DNA of 64,000 bases from Rhexocercosporidium sp. MPI-PUGE-AT-0058 (Eukaryota > Ascomycota > Leotiomycetes > Helotiales): contig JAGTJL010000012.1 of the NCBI GenBank assembly GCA_020746875.1, forward strand, positions 1,984,001-2,048,000, read 5' to 3'. The translations under genes and the position numbers were made by a program. The notes beneath the pieces are model-generated. The model was not told the origin of the DNA. It worked only from the letters and a program-made list of their open reading frames with translations, and did not search any database. Of this stretch, positions 48,701-61,178 are shown one piece after another; the stretch's first letter is position 1; the number at the start of each line of letters is the position of its first letter.

Positions 48701-51700
48701 TCCAGTGACGAAGATGGGGCTCGAGGAAGACTTGACTTGCAGCTTTGCTTGCGCGTGTGATCTGATCGACCCAAGTGTCACAGAGCTGGCACGACTGTGC
48801 TTCGAGTACGAAGAAATTGTCCCTAAGGACAGCTTCTTCCGGAAATTTCGAGTAGCTCTGACAGGATGCGGCGTTAAGACCTCTGTCGATGAAGCTGTGG
48901 TCAGCCATCGAGTCAGATGTTATGCCAGTGGAAATTATCCTCCCGCTGAAGTGAAAACCCGGGCCATCTTGCTGTTGACCTCTTCTTGCAGATGGTCAAG
49001 CTCCTCAAACAGCCAGAAACTTTCGGAAGTCCGGTGCCTCGCTTGGCTTCCAACAACTGACATGCATGGAGTAGAATCACTAAAGGCCTCATCGCAATGC
49101 CGGGGACTGAAGGATCGGCCACTCGTGGGGTCCCAAATGCCAATCCTTGGAGCCATTTTAACCGAAGAGTGGGAGTCAAGACTTGGGTGGCGTAGCATCA
49201 TACCTACGTCTGTATTACTTCCACAGCTGAAACACGGTATCTCAAAGCTAGATCGACAGATTGTTGACGCAGTTCTCTCGTATGTCGACAAGAACAGCCT
49301 CATCGATTGTTTGGCAGCGGAATTGAAAACCCTTCAATGCGTTTTCGTCCGGAACGACTTCTTCGTCGAACCTTCGCAAGCCTTTCGCCCTGCTCGACTG
49401 CGATCCCAAGGATGCAACCGGCTCCAACCATATGTCGCCAATGTTGACGATGAATTTTGGCGTGAGCATGAGAAATTGCTGACTCACCTGGGTGTCCGTG
49501 AGGAACCGCAGCCAGCTGATCTAATGAAGCTGCAATGCCTCTTGGAAGCTAAGGATGGACTAGATGAACACGATGTGGGAGTTGCAATCGAGGTTCTTAA
49601 ACTGGCTTCGTGGTTTCCAAGAGATTCTCTTCATGGGCTAAAAATTCTTGGGGCGTCTGGAAAGTTTTATCGGATCGGCGAGATATACTACAACGATCTT
49701 GGAGGCTTGCGATCCAAACAGCATATTATACTGACTCACCCAGACATCCCCGTCGCAACCATCAACCGCCTCAAGATTGATAGTCTTAGTGCCCAAAGAG
49801 TGAAAGGCATTCTTGAGATTGATGACGACAATGACGACGAGTTTGACCAGCAAGAAAGCACCATAACTAGAATATCTGATACGCTTGAACGATATCCAAT
49901 CGAAACAACTTTCAGAGAGTATCTTGCAAATGCGGACGATACTGACGGCGCTTCAAGGATCAGCTGGGTACTGGATAATAGATGTCATCCGATTCGAACG
50001 TTGATCACACCGCAAATGAAGGAACTTCAAGGACCCTCCCTCCTGTCCTTCAATGATGGAGGTAAGTCCTGAAAATTTTACGGACGTTGATTTCCTGCTA
50101 ATGAAAGTCCTCTTCAGTCTTCAGCAGCAAAGATTTTGATGGCTTCAAAAATGTTGGCGAGGGTAGCAAGATGCAAGAAAAGGGGAGTATTGGGCAATTT
50201 GGACGAGGCTCCCAGACCATGTTTCACTTTACTGACTACCCCATGATCTTGTCTGGGGACTATCTACTTATCCTTGAGTGTGTACCCATGTTGCAACCTA
50301 CCTATGATCCAGAATTCTAATCACTGTTTTCTAGTCCTCAGCAAGAGGTGCTACCATTGAACCCGTCCAAGGGAAGACGCAAGCCAGGTATGAAGGTTAA
50401 GCTATCCAGAGTCCGCGAAGCTTGTCCCGATCAGCTCATTCCATTTATTGGGTTCTTTGGTTACGGACTCGATCTTGATCACTTTCCCGGAACGATATTT
50501 CGATTTCCGCTCGTAACCCCGGCTTCTAAAGGATTGTTACGGACCAGTAGGAGAGAATTGAACAACAACGAGATCTGCAGACTCATGAATACCTACTTCG
50601 ACGAGGCACGCTCATCTCTTCTCTTTTTGCGCCGTATCAAGTCTATCGAATTCGGTGTTTACGGAAAACCTCACTCGGGATGGTCGATCCACAGCGACGG
50701 TCCTCTACGTAGAACACTCGGCAGTGATCTCTCAATCTCGCGGGCGATCGTCTGTACCTTCATCAAGCACAAGGAGTTTGATAGCGAACCAACCACTGGG
50801 ACAGACAACTGGCAGGTTTGTATTCAGGATCTCTCTTCAAAAGTCGAATTGCTTCCTGCGACTTCTAAAAGAGCCGCAAAAACCGTTGAGTGTGGGATAG
50901 CTGCCCTGGTTTGCTCGGTAGTTGAAGAAGATATTGGTGGCCTTCCTGCAACGACTATTGAGCCGCGGATGTTCAACACTCTCCCGCTTCCGATAGCTTC
51001 TGATCTCCCAGTCCACGTTCATGCGTCTTTCTCGTTATCTGGGGACCGCAAGTCGATCGCTCTGGAGGAGTACGGCAGCACATCTCCTGGGGCAGAGTCA
51101 AACCGGCACCTCTTGCAAGATGCTCTTCCGAAGCTATACCTCAAATTTCTCTGCGGCCTTGTGGAACGAATCCATCAAGAATCTCTTGTTTTCTGGCCAC
51201 AGGATGATCCTCCCACGAAAAGCTTTGGTCGTCAGGTGTTTGAAGGCTTCTGGAAGGAGCTACCTTGTTGCTCCCTTCCAATTCTGCCAAAAGCCCACTA
51301 CCCAACTGACGGACAAAGGGAGTCTGTAGGTTTTGATCAAGCTGTATTTGATTTCTTACCGAAGCAGCTATCAGAAAGAGTTTTGCCACTTCTGATTTCG
51401 CTCGGGGTTGACCTAGTTCGTGATATCCCGAAATCACTTGCCAAGCTGCTCAATTCCGGTCCGAATTCGAAACAGGTTGTCGCGCTGAGTGGTTGTATTA
51501 GGCAAGTCGGAGGAGCAACTCTCAAGAACCTATTTAAGTCCAAAGGTTGCGGTACCAAGTTTCTCAATGCCATGAAGGCGAACGCGAAGGTGTGGGGTGA
51601 TATTTTCGATCTCCTCGTTCCACCAAATCTGACCATTGACGAAGCCAAAGAGTTAGATGGTTGCCATATCCTCCCGTTGGCAGACAAAACCTTGGGTACA

Positions 51701-54308
51701 TTGAAGATCATCAAACAGAATCAAGATGCTACCTATTACCTAGTATCGTATCAAGAGTTGCAGCTATTCAATTTTGCATCCGAAAGTTTGGTTTTCCTGC
51801 CTGCTGGCTCCCAGATTGATGCTCTTCTCACTAAAGGGAAATTCAATTTGCAGCGGCTTCAACTTTGCCACGTTGCAAAGCTGCTGACCTTGAGGCCGGA
51901 TATTCAGAGTCCCAGTACAGCCACCGATCAATGGCTCACAAGTTTCTGGGCATACTGGAACACGAATCGCGGTCACGATTTCATCTATCCTCAGATAGAC
52001 AGCATTAATGCGAAACTGTACAAAGCGACGTGCAACAGTTTCGATGAGTACATCACGCCTAAGGATTTCGATTTACTTCCAGCTGTTGTGAGATCTTCAA
52101 ACCCAGAGCATAAACAGCTTTGCGAGCGAGTCCCGGGTATCTACCATGTCAATTCAACAATGATGCCAAAGTCCTCTTCCCAGGAAGAAAAATCGTTGGA
52201 TAGCCCATCATCATTCTGCAGATTCATTCGTGCATTGGTTACCCTTGGGCATCTGCAAAATATTGAAACCTTCATCGGTAGTCACCTTGATGATACAAAC
52301 ACGGAGGTAAGTTTACAAATGATATTTTTGAGTCCTCTTGCTCTTTCTTTTGAAAAGTAATATCAGCTGACTTCGTGCCAATTAGGTGCTGCGGGGTCTC
52401 GTTGTAGATCATGTTTCTGGCTCGAGCGTGCATGTTTCAAGACTAATTGATCACATGAAGCTACTTCCGCTTTGGCCAAGCTTCGTGAAAACCCCAGCAG
52501 CTCAATTGATACCAGCCGGTAATGCATTGTGGGCGACCTCGCCTTCTTTGATGATGCCTTGGATGCGTCACAGCAGTCAATTCCTCGATCCTCAGTTCTT
52601 AAGTGCCTCAGTATCGTCTCGCAATGCTTCTTGCGTCACAGCGCTCGGGGTACAAAAGATCCCCAGCGAAGTTCTGTTGAGAGATTATGTCTTACCTCTT
52701 CCCCCAAACGTTGGCAATTCTCATTGGCCGGATTACAAGTCACTCATTGAGGCTATTGTGAAGTCTAATCTTTCAGGAAATTATGCTTTGAAATGTGCAA
52801 AGTTTGCGGCGGATGGAAATCAAATACTAAAGAAAGCATCCGAGCTTTTCGATCACCAGAACAGCCTATTCAAAGCTGCCTTCACGCTAGATATCAGTAC
52901 ACGGTTCATCCACGTCGAACTCCAATCTTATCGAAACCTGTGGTTGCTATGCGGTCTCCAGCACGATATCGATGGCTTTATCGACCCTCGGCAGTACCGT
53001 GAATGTCTTCAGGTCATGGTCTCCCGTGCAAATCAAAGCAGGGTATCGGATCCCACCTACAGCAAAGACATTCGGGAGGTTCTCGCCCCGATGACCACCA
53101 CTAACCAACGCCTAGCAAGATTCAACCCAGATGACTGGCAAGCTATCGCACAGATGCAAGTATTTCAGTCTAGGACCAATTTCAACGGAGAATCCGAATA
53201 TTGCCGAGGCAGCATGACTGAAGTTGCGAAAGGAAAGCCTGCGCAAAGCCTGTGGGAAATCATTTCCCAGGAATATATTCCCGTCTGTTGGAGTCAAGTT
53301 CCCTTCGCAATACACGAGCCCGCGCCGGAGGCTTTCAGTAAGATGGTTGGAACTGGGAAGCCGCGGGTGGTTGTGGTCTGGAGACACTTGCAAACCCTTA
53401 AGGCCCTGTCCCAACGGTTGAAGTCTCATCAGGCTCAAGATTTCTTGGAAGACCTCAAAAAGACATACCAGTATCTACAAGATCGACTGGATGAGAGCCT
53501 AGCAACATTTGATCTTGCGGATAATGTCGTGTGGCTGAATATGGAAGAATGGAATCACCATAGTATCTTGATAGAGGATCTGAGAGTGTCCTGGCAAAGC
53601 ATCGATCAACTCGTTCTATCCAGCTCCGTGGATTCTGGACCAATCAAGGCTGTGAGACCGGGATTAATGGTCTACGAGAAGTTACTACGAGGCTTGGGAT
53701 GCAAGTCAATCGCATATCCCACTATCACCCTGCCTCCTCCTCCAGAGGGCTATTCGGTTGTCGCTGCTCTACGGCAGCTCCGGAAGGATGGCAAGATGTT
53801 AGATATTACCTACACTTCGGAAGGAAGAACAGTCAAAGCACACAGAGTCGTTTTGGCTTCTGTATCCGACCATTGCAAGAGTCAGTTTTGTGGTGGTTGG
53901 AGTGTGCCACCAACTATTACCTTCGACAAGACCGCCGAGCCAGATGCCTTCCTGTCATATCGCACACTTAAAAACATGATTGACTTTGCTTATGAGGAGC
54001 CCATCGACTGGAAAGAAATGGAAGTGGTGGACAGCGACGACGACATCAAGAAAGCATTGAAGCTGGATATGCTTTTGAATTTGTGCAAAGGCGCTGACTA
54101 CTGGCTCATCCCGTCCCTGGTTTCTCAGGCTGAAGCTAGATTGCTAGCAGCTGGACGACGATTCATTGATTTGGACAATGTGGTTGACGTTCGAGATCGT
54201 GCTGAGCTTTCTGGTGCCACGCACTTCCACAAGCTGTGTGAGGAGTTCATTGAGCAGAACCGTGACGCCGTGGAAAGAGCCCATTCTGAGGAGCGGAAGG
54301 AATCGTGA
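45777..54308 (+). CDS. Giant sacsin-like protein: two Hsp90-type ATPase modules plus BTB domain
   Basis: Predicted protein of 2,729 residues. Exons: 45777-45920, 45973-46583, 46634-48322, 48371-50061, 50118-50277, 50335-52306 and 52386-54308; all joins keep phase and total 8,190 nt. Residues about 20-300 form a sacsin-type (SRAD) Hsp90-like ATPase module: RELLQNADDAGATEV (Glu/Asn box), LLSFNNAVF and TGRFGRGFNSVYNWTD. A second module starts near residue 1323: FREYLANADDTDGASR, LLSFNDGVF and IGQFGRGSQTMFHFTD. Each is followed by a long poorly conserved segment. Near residue 2556 a BTB/POZ-like domain begins (GKMLDITY, KAHRVVLASVSDHCKSQF, LKNMIDFAYEEPIDW). No DnaJ, HEPN or ubiquitin-like domain is seen, unlike human sacsin. 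A chaperone-like or ubiquitin-ligase-adaptor role is inferred from the domains. Confidence 0.88.
46070..46200 (+). other. First Hsp90-like nucleotide-binding motif block
   Basis: Within the sacsin-like gene this stretch encodes the glycine-rich GRFGRGFNSVYNWTD motif, which corresponds to the lid/ATP-contact region of sacsin-type GHKL ATPases. The matching block of the second module lies at about 50200-50240 and reads GQFGRGSQTMFHFTD. Confidence 0.75.
53780..54308 (+). other. BTB/POZ-like C-terminal domain of the sacsin-like protein
   Basis: The last exon ends in a region with the order expected of a BTB fold: a strand pair (MLDITYTSEGRTVKAHR), the helix VVLASVSDHCKSQF, then LKNMIDFAYEEPIDW and a helix LDMLLNLCKGADYW leading to LVSQAEARLL. 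BTB domains often dimerise and can link to cullin-3. Confidence 0.7.
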
Positions 54309-55327
54309 GCTGGAGCGAATCCTGATTATGACTTACATGGACGGAGTTTTCATTTTGAGGAATGGGGAGTTTCGAGCCATCATTGAACTGCAATTTGCAG
54401 ACTTGTATAATAGTTTCACATGGGCTCGTGGTATTTTATCGAACTCCAGGCGGGAAGAGAGTCACAGAGAAAACTCGCGACATCAAGCGATATGAAAACG
54501 ACAGCAATGGTGGTTACGCAAGAAAGACTACAACAGAGCTGTCTTTTAGGAAGGCAATTCTTTCAAATTATTCCCTCGTTCCGTGCTTCACTTTCAAGTG
54601 CTTTTTCAAACCACATGTCGTGAGAAATTCCATCCAGCCCTTCCATGCTTCCTAAGTCTAAACTGATGTCATATTCCTCCTCAAAAGCAATGTTTAGTAT
54701 GTCTATTCTCGTCGCCCTAGAATTAATTCATGCTTTCCATCCTAGGTGCATCGACAATCTCTGAACACCATCATCCAGAATCTGATTTCAAGGCATCAAT
54801 GGCCCACAACCCTGCTATCACAGGCTCCACGGCGCATTTTGGTCCTCCACTTCGACTACAAGTTAGAGTTTATGAATGGTTAAATAGTGCAGCACTCTTC
54901 AACGAGGAGGCAGATGTCGTGCGATTGTGTTTCGTGCTCCGCTGTAATTCTGCGGGGATGCAATCAAGAAATATTTGATGGGATTCGAACCTTGGAGGGG
55001 GAGAGAATGGATTGTACGTGGATTAATAAATTTATTGTTCGCCTCAGTGGAGGGTTGGAGTAAGAAGGCAAAACTCACAGTCTTTACGACTGCTTTTTCT
55101 GAGTTGAAACTCGGTGTTAATTATTTTGTTGAAGAAGGAGAAGGTATGCGAAGCTGCTCCTATCTTCAAAATTTGTTCTTTCCCAAGCTTGCACTGCTTC
55201 TCTCGCCCTGAGACATTGATCCAAACAATCATCTTGCTACGCTATATTTAATTCAACAAGTAATCTAACTGTTTTCTCTGCCCAAATCCTATCCATCCAT
55301 CCCACCCTCAAACAGTTAATCAACAAA
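54309..55327. other. Intergenic region
   Basis: About 1 kb downstream of the sacsin-like gene. Small frames (54362-54655 and 54730-54978) are not convincing. A GGTTCGAATCC-type word on the minus strand near 54979-54990 recalls a tRNA T-loop but its stem does not pair. Confidence 0.4.
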
Positions 55328-55630
55328 ATGGTAACCCGACAGCATGCCCAAAATGCAACAGCCGAGTCCCTCTACGACGACGAACAAGTCCAACAAATCG
55401 TGACACAGAAATTAGCAGCCGTCCAACAGCCCCAATACGGCGCCGAGAGCAGACAACATACGCTATTGCCTTGATTGGAGGGGTACAGACTGGCTGCTAT
55501 CCGCGAGTCGAGGATCAAGGACCGCCTGAATAAGCCTGTAGGGGCTAGTAGTTTGAGTATTAAGATTGAGTTGGATTTGGAGGCTGAGACGTGTTCTTTC
55601 GTCTGCGGGAGGACAGGATTCATGAAGTGA
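55328..55630 (+). pseudogene. Small ORF split by one in-frame TGA
   Basis: An ATG at 55328 opens a frame of 101 codons whose 49th or so codon is TGA. The first half (MVTRQHAQNATAESLYDDEQ and on to QQPQYGAE) is polar and disordered; the second, in the same frame after the stop, is basic then acidic-hydrophobic (AAIRESRIKDRLNKPVG, SIKIELDLEAET). The protein-like character on both sides of the stop suggests a single gene with one nonsense change, an unrecognised short intron, or stop readthrough. I do not recognise the family. A frame this short may also be chance. Confidence 0.35.
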
Positions 55631-56295
55631 TAAAGGGTACAAAAGAACCGACAGAATTTGACAGGTCGATCTGTATTCACGGGTCAAGGGCGATGTGTCA
55701 TGCCTTCAAAGGTTCTTGGAGTGGAGATTGATACTCGTGATTCTTGTCTGCTAGAATAATAGATAGAGTGAGGATAGCAGTTATGTCAAAAGTGGCCACA
55801 ATATCATGATACAGTCAACATGATGCTTTAGGACTACCGCCTCACGATGGTTGATGGAAGACGAGGTGAGGTCCAGGTTGAGTACATGTCATATTCACTG
55901 AGGCTGAGTTTTTGAACGCGTAATCGCTGGTAATTGGCTGCTGTATACGTACACAAACCTTGGAAAGTTTCACTTACTGTATGTTGACTCATGATACCTA
56001 GATCATGGAGGTTCAAAGATTAAAGACCGGCGATGCCAGAATCCTTTGTTCATATTAGTCGGGACTCAAGAACATGGGTTGGCTAATACCCCGCCCCCTT
56101 TTTAGCTAAGGCTCATCATCATATGCCTTGCTGAATGCACCTGCTATTAGTATACTATCTACGTACTCCATGTATTACTAATAAACTTTCTATTTCTCTG
56201 ATAAACCTAGTCCCACAAACGCCAATGTACAAATCTAATAACTGTACTCAAACCTAGTTCGCGTTGTACAAATCCAAGTCTTCCAACGAATCTTG
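55631..56295. other. Convergent intergenic region
   Basis: About 670 bases, AT-rich toward 56150-56230. Likely 3' untranslated sequence of the SNF2 gene on the right. No gene seen. Confidence 0.4.
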
Positions 56296-59200
56296 TTACT
56301 GCTTACTCTGGCTCAAACCCAAAGCCGCCGGAACAGCATCGTTCGATCTCCCACCATGAGGCTCAGGGAACTGGTCTAAGAGAGTTTTCGTCTCCTCATC
56401 CATCTCCTCCCGTTCCAGGTCCTCATCTTTCGGAGCTGTCCTCTTTGGCTGCTTCGCATTATCCTCAACCACCTCCACATCACAATCATTCACCATATCA
56501 GGTCTTCCAGGATATTCGCCCCTGGCCTCCTGTCTTTTAATGATAGACTGCTCCATCTGATCTACAGCATCAATTAACCTGTACGAATATGACTCTGGAT
56601 TCCCCTGTCCAATACGATGGACTCTCGCATAACCCTGCAACTCGCGGTGGAATTCGTAATCAGGCTCCATCATCACAACGTTACATGATCGAGTCAACTG
56701 TAGACCCGCACCGATGATACGTGTCGTGCCGACCAGGAATTGGTAGTTGGCTTTCTGCTTACGTGCTTTCTTCTGGTCTTTCGCGTCGGTGAAGGCTTCG
56801 ATTATGGCTTTACGGTCGCGGGGTCGTTGGCCAGCGTGCACTATGCCTACACGGCCGGATTTACCCTTGATATGTCTTTCAATCCACTGGTCCATGTTAG
56901 TTAATGACTCAGGGTTTTTCTCGCGGAGTAAGTGATCTCACTTACTAATTTGATAATGAATGCGACTTGATTGAAATCACTCATAATGACAATCTTCTGC
57001 TCCTCGCCATTTACGTCTTTGGTATTGTCCAGATCAGTGATGAACTTATACAACCACATCGTCTTCGGACTCTTTTCTGTGATCATCTTGAGATGCTTGT
57101 AGTACGGGTTACGCTTCTCATCTACCCCTCTGAACTTCTTCAGTTCCTCGACCGTCAAGTCAAGATGATCAGGGTGATGTGTCGCACCAAGCACAGACAG
57201 ATAGGGAAAAGTTGCAAATATTCGCTGCTTGTACCTCAGCCTAGCTTCTGAGTTGAATGAGAACTTCACTGGCATCTTATCAGTCGTTGTTGGATTGCCG
57301 CTCCTCCACGTTTTTCTCAATTCACTCAGCTTGTCTTCGATCTCGGAGTCAATGAGCCATCTGAACTGGTCGATCTTAGGGTCGTACTCGGGATTGTGTG
57401 CGAGAACGACGTCTTGGTGGACATGCGGCTTGAGTTTGATCAGAGGTCGTCCAAACCAAGCCGTATCAGTTGTTCGTCTAATCATCAGCATCGTGAGGAA
57501 AGGCTTGAAGCGTAAGTAGAAATCTTGGAAAATGATCTGGTTGCCTGTTCCTTTCTTGACTTCGTTCTCAAACTCCAGACAGATGTTATCCAATGTCTTC
57601 CAGCAATACTTCCACAGATCTGACTCCTGCTCCTGTTCGAGACCAGTCATTTTCTTGTTAGTGCGATCACGTTTTGGCCAGAGACTTTCGATTGCCCAGA
57701 GGACACCTTCGATCGATCTTGGTGTTGTGATAAGGGGTGTTCCAGAATAGCCCCACACAAATGGTCGACCGGATCTGGGGAGGTCGGCGATGATTGCTGA
57801 GCGCCCTTTGTTTTTCTGCCAGTCCTCGTGGCACTCGTCGATCACTGCAATACCGTAAACAATCCCAGGTGATTTGCCTTTATATAGATCTTCAACACCA
57901 TTCTTATCTTCCGGCATAACTTGAGCCTTATATTCGAACTTCGTAGCCCAAGTCTTATTGTAATGATCTCTCGTAGTGATAACTAGGATTCGTTCTTGAC
58001 CAGTTTGAGCTTTGTCGGGATAGAAATGGCCATGCATGTTGCGTGCTGATTGTGTAAAATTGATCTTGTTAGCTTGAACTCTTCTCATAACCGCGGGATG
58101 TCGTCCGTCGCGATTATCTTTCTTCCCGTCGACAGTCGGCGCATTGCTTCCATCGTGTGCAATAACCAACGACATCTGCAAGAACTTTTCCATTACATCA
58201 ACATGTGTATCCCATTGCTCTACCCATGTTGGAACCAAAGAAGGAGGAACAATTGCCAGTCGGACACCCGGCTTAGCAATCAGTGCTGCGGTGACAGGTG
58301 AAGCACACGGACAAGCAATCCAGCCTGGAGCCCAGTGCCCACGTTGTGGACACACAGCATTCGGTCCTGATTCGTCTGGTTGCAAATGTGTTCGCTCTTT
58401 AGGATCACTCTGCTTCCAGGATTTCTCAACCTGTTCCCATAGGAAAGCGAGCTGTCGCTCAACAACAATGTAAGCGAGGAACGAAAGAGTTTTGCCGAGC
58501 CCCATCTCATCAGCAACAAATCCTCCGCCAATCGTTCGGGAGTTCTTCATTTGCCAGTACACTCCGAAGGCTTGGTACTGGTAGATTGGAGTTTTGAGAC
58601 CTGCGATGGCAACTCTCTCGTTAACGGATGTTTTTGTCGGGTCTATCTGGAAGAGTTCGCAACATGCTTCCCAGGGCTCACCACCTGTTCTTTGGTTGGG
58701 GCTGTCCACATGCTTATACATCTGGGTCAACTCAGGAATGTTTTGCATCTTTTGGAACCTTGAGAATGTTAGCATTCTCGGAGGTGTTCTATCCTGGATC
58801 TTGAAGACTTACTGCTCGACCATGTAAGCTCCCGGAGTTTTGGGGTCTTCGCCATCATCAGACCCCCCCTCGTCAACCTCTTCAACTCCCAAAGTCTTTT
58901 CAATTTGTCTGAAGAGCTCAGCTTGTGATTCGACATACTCGTCACCACCTCGTCTATATGTGCGTCTCTCGACTTCAGTATACAGCCGGGGGTATCGCTG
59001 GTCCTGAGTCTCATATCGATCAAGCCTGGACGCAAAACGTGGCTTGAGAGCTTTCACAAGGCCGAGCGGATTCTGTATTGCCGTCTCGACCACTTCTTTA
59101 CCCTTGATCGCGGTCGTGATACGTGACAGGGCCGAAGAATTTGATATTCGAGGAGTGTCTGGCGGAGGAGGCGTCAGCGGCTCCCCTGGCTTCGGCTTCT

Positions 59201-61178
59201 GGTCGATAATCTCCTGAACGTCACCTTCAAAGTCGCCTGTATCCGGCCTCTTGGGTGATTTGGGCGTTAGCATCAGTGAAACTCTCTTCTTTGTCTGAGA
59301 AATAACAACTCCCATGATAGTCGGTTTCTTGGGCTTTGTTGGAGAACGTCGAGTGTGATCTTCAGGATTGGTTAGAGTATCCCATCCTTCATTTTGTACC
59401 CTGCAGCTGGGATTTCTAGATGGACCTGCTTGTGGAGTTACAACTTCTGGCGTCTTCCTCGCTTCAACCGGTCTCAAGAATGGGCCAGAGAGTGCCGTAT
59501 TTGGGCGTTCCTGTTCTGCTATGACACCGTCATCAGAAGGGACATGAAGTCCAAATCTACTAGTTCCACCTCGCTTAACGGTCCCTTTCTTAGGTGGGGA
59601 AGTCTTTGGCTCAGCAGTGTTTGGATTCTTGACCAGGAGACGGCTAGGCGTTAAATTAGACTTATTACCTATTTCCCATACTTTTTTTGCCTGTTGGGGG
59701 AGTGCGATTGGGGTATGCGTCCTTGGGGGTTTTGGGATTCGAGTTGCTGGGGCAGCTGGTGATGGTGTACTGAGTCCACCTCCCTTTTTCAAAAATGGCT
59801 TTCGTAGTACTAGTTCCGGTGTGGATGAAGACCTAACTGGTACTTTGGTTCCTCCTCCTAGTGTTTTATGTGTTCGGGAGGAACTTGGAACTTGTGGCTT
59901 TTTCGGAGCTACTGGTGCTGATGGGGTAGCAAATTCAGGATTGTGCAATATTGCCAGTGTCTTGTCAGAAAACCTAGCTTTTGTGGCAGGTATCGACGGA
60001 AGCGGTTTGTTGGTACCTAAGACTATTGAATGCGCGCCTGAACTGATAGTTGTAATTGCGGCGGTTTTGGCTTGCTGTGCTGCTGCTGTATCTGATGAAT
60101 TCTCGGTCTCTTTCTCCTGTGTTCGATCTGAAGAGTTTAAGACTGCCAGTTGACGAGCAGAAGGACCAGTAGGAATTGGCGGAAGAGGTCTTGTTGGAGC
60201 TGGGCTCGGAGGTGGTGACCTCCATCTGGAACTGGAAGCTCCTGTTCTTCCGCGACCTGTCTTCTCAAGTGGCGTGCCTGACTGAGTCGGTACTGGTGGG
60301 GATATCGGAGAAGTTGCCCCAGACGTGCCTGCGTCCAACCTAGCACCTCTTTCAAAGAAACTCTCTTTGCGATGAATGAAATCCAATACAGCCTTATCTC
60401 CACGAGAACTATAGAGGTATTTCAACGCCATTTCAAATCCTTCTTGTCTCGCAATTGACCTGAAACAATAATCTTCGTTGACATACCCGATAGTTCCCTC
60501 CAGAAGTCTAATAAGCGGTTGGCTGGTATTTCGATTAAGGAAATTTTCGAACTCCTTGATGAGAATGAGGTAAGAGTAACTCGCGAGTTCATTCGGCGGC
60601 ATCCCTGGAAGGAGACACATTTTTATAGGGAGATCGACAACCCGTTGAGCCTTTCCATGTTTCTTGTCCAACAACTCGATTCGACATACCATGTCTTCCA
60701 AGGAGATGGGAGGTTTCGGGCTATTTGAGCGTGGAGAAGCATCTTCGGTGGATAATGGTCCAGCGGAAACAACACTTCGAGGTTTCTTGCCGTCGCGAAT
60801 GTTTGCCCTCTGCTCTTCGAGTTCAGCTAATCTACGTTTCCACAGTATTTCAATTATGTGCTCGCACCACATCATGGTAAACCACTTTGGAACTTTCGGC
60901 AAGTGTTCCGAAAGCCAATCGACAGGTTCAAGTATCGCCTTGTTCAATCTAGTGAGTGCTACAAGATCCTCTAGACTGTCATACTCTGACAGGCCTGACT
61001 TTTCGAATGCGACTGTAACTAGTTGCTCAATGAATTCCATTTGAGCGTAGTCGGCTCCAAGGCCCTTCCTGAAATTTTCCACATCGGATTCTGGTGAATG
61101 CGGGACGAGACTGCGGAAAAAGGCTTCCCTTTCTCCTTCATTGTAGCGCTCTCTGAGGTCGGGTTGTTTCCCCGTCAT
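56296..61178 (-). CDS. SNF2-family ATPase with long N-terminal extension
   Basis: DNA-dependent ATPase of the SNF2 superfamily. Exons in transcript order are 61178-58813, 58758-56946 and 56919-56296 (about 1,600 residues), if a 26-nt intron is accepted; a 38-nt alternative is discussed in the findings. Residues 1-270 look helical (SLEDLVALTRLNKAIL, SYSYLILIKEFENFL). Residues 280-740 are disordered and Pro/Ser rich. The helicase core has motif I DEMGLGKT near residue 875, motif II DECHE (Cys in the third place rather than the usual DEAH/DEGH), motif III GYSGTPL, then IVIMSDF, VGTTRIIGAGLQLT (motif V) and QGYARVHRIGQ (motif VI, arginine fingers). Chromatin or DNA-repair remodelling is likely; the subfamily is not clear. 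The start at MTGKQPD is the first ATG in frame. Confidence 0.85.
56928..56945. repeat. 18-bp palindrome overlapping the SNF2 splice donor
   Basis: The minus strand reads GTAAGTGA-GA-TCACTTAC, two 8-base arms in perfect inverted repeat around a 2-base centre. The first arm is the proposed 5' splice site of the very short intron in the SNF2 gene. Confidence 0.6.

Noticed and set aside
54977..55050. tRNA-like T-loop word (GGTTCGAATCC on the minus strand)
   Set aside because: The flanking T stem does not pair over five bases, and no acceptor or anticodon arm could be laid out.
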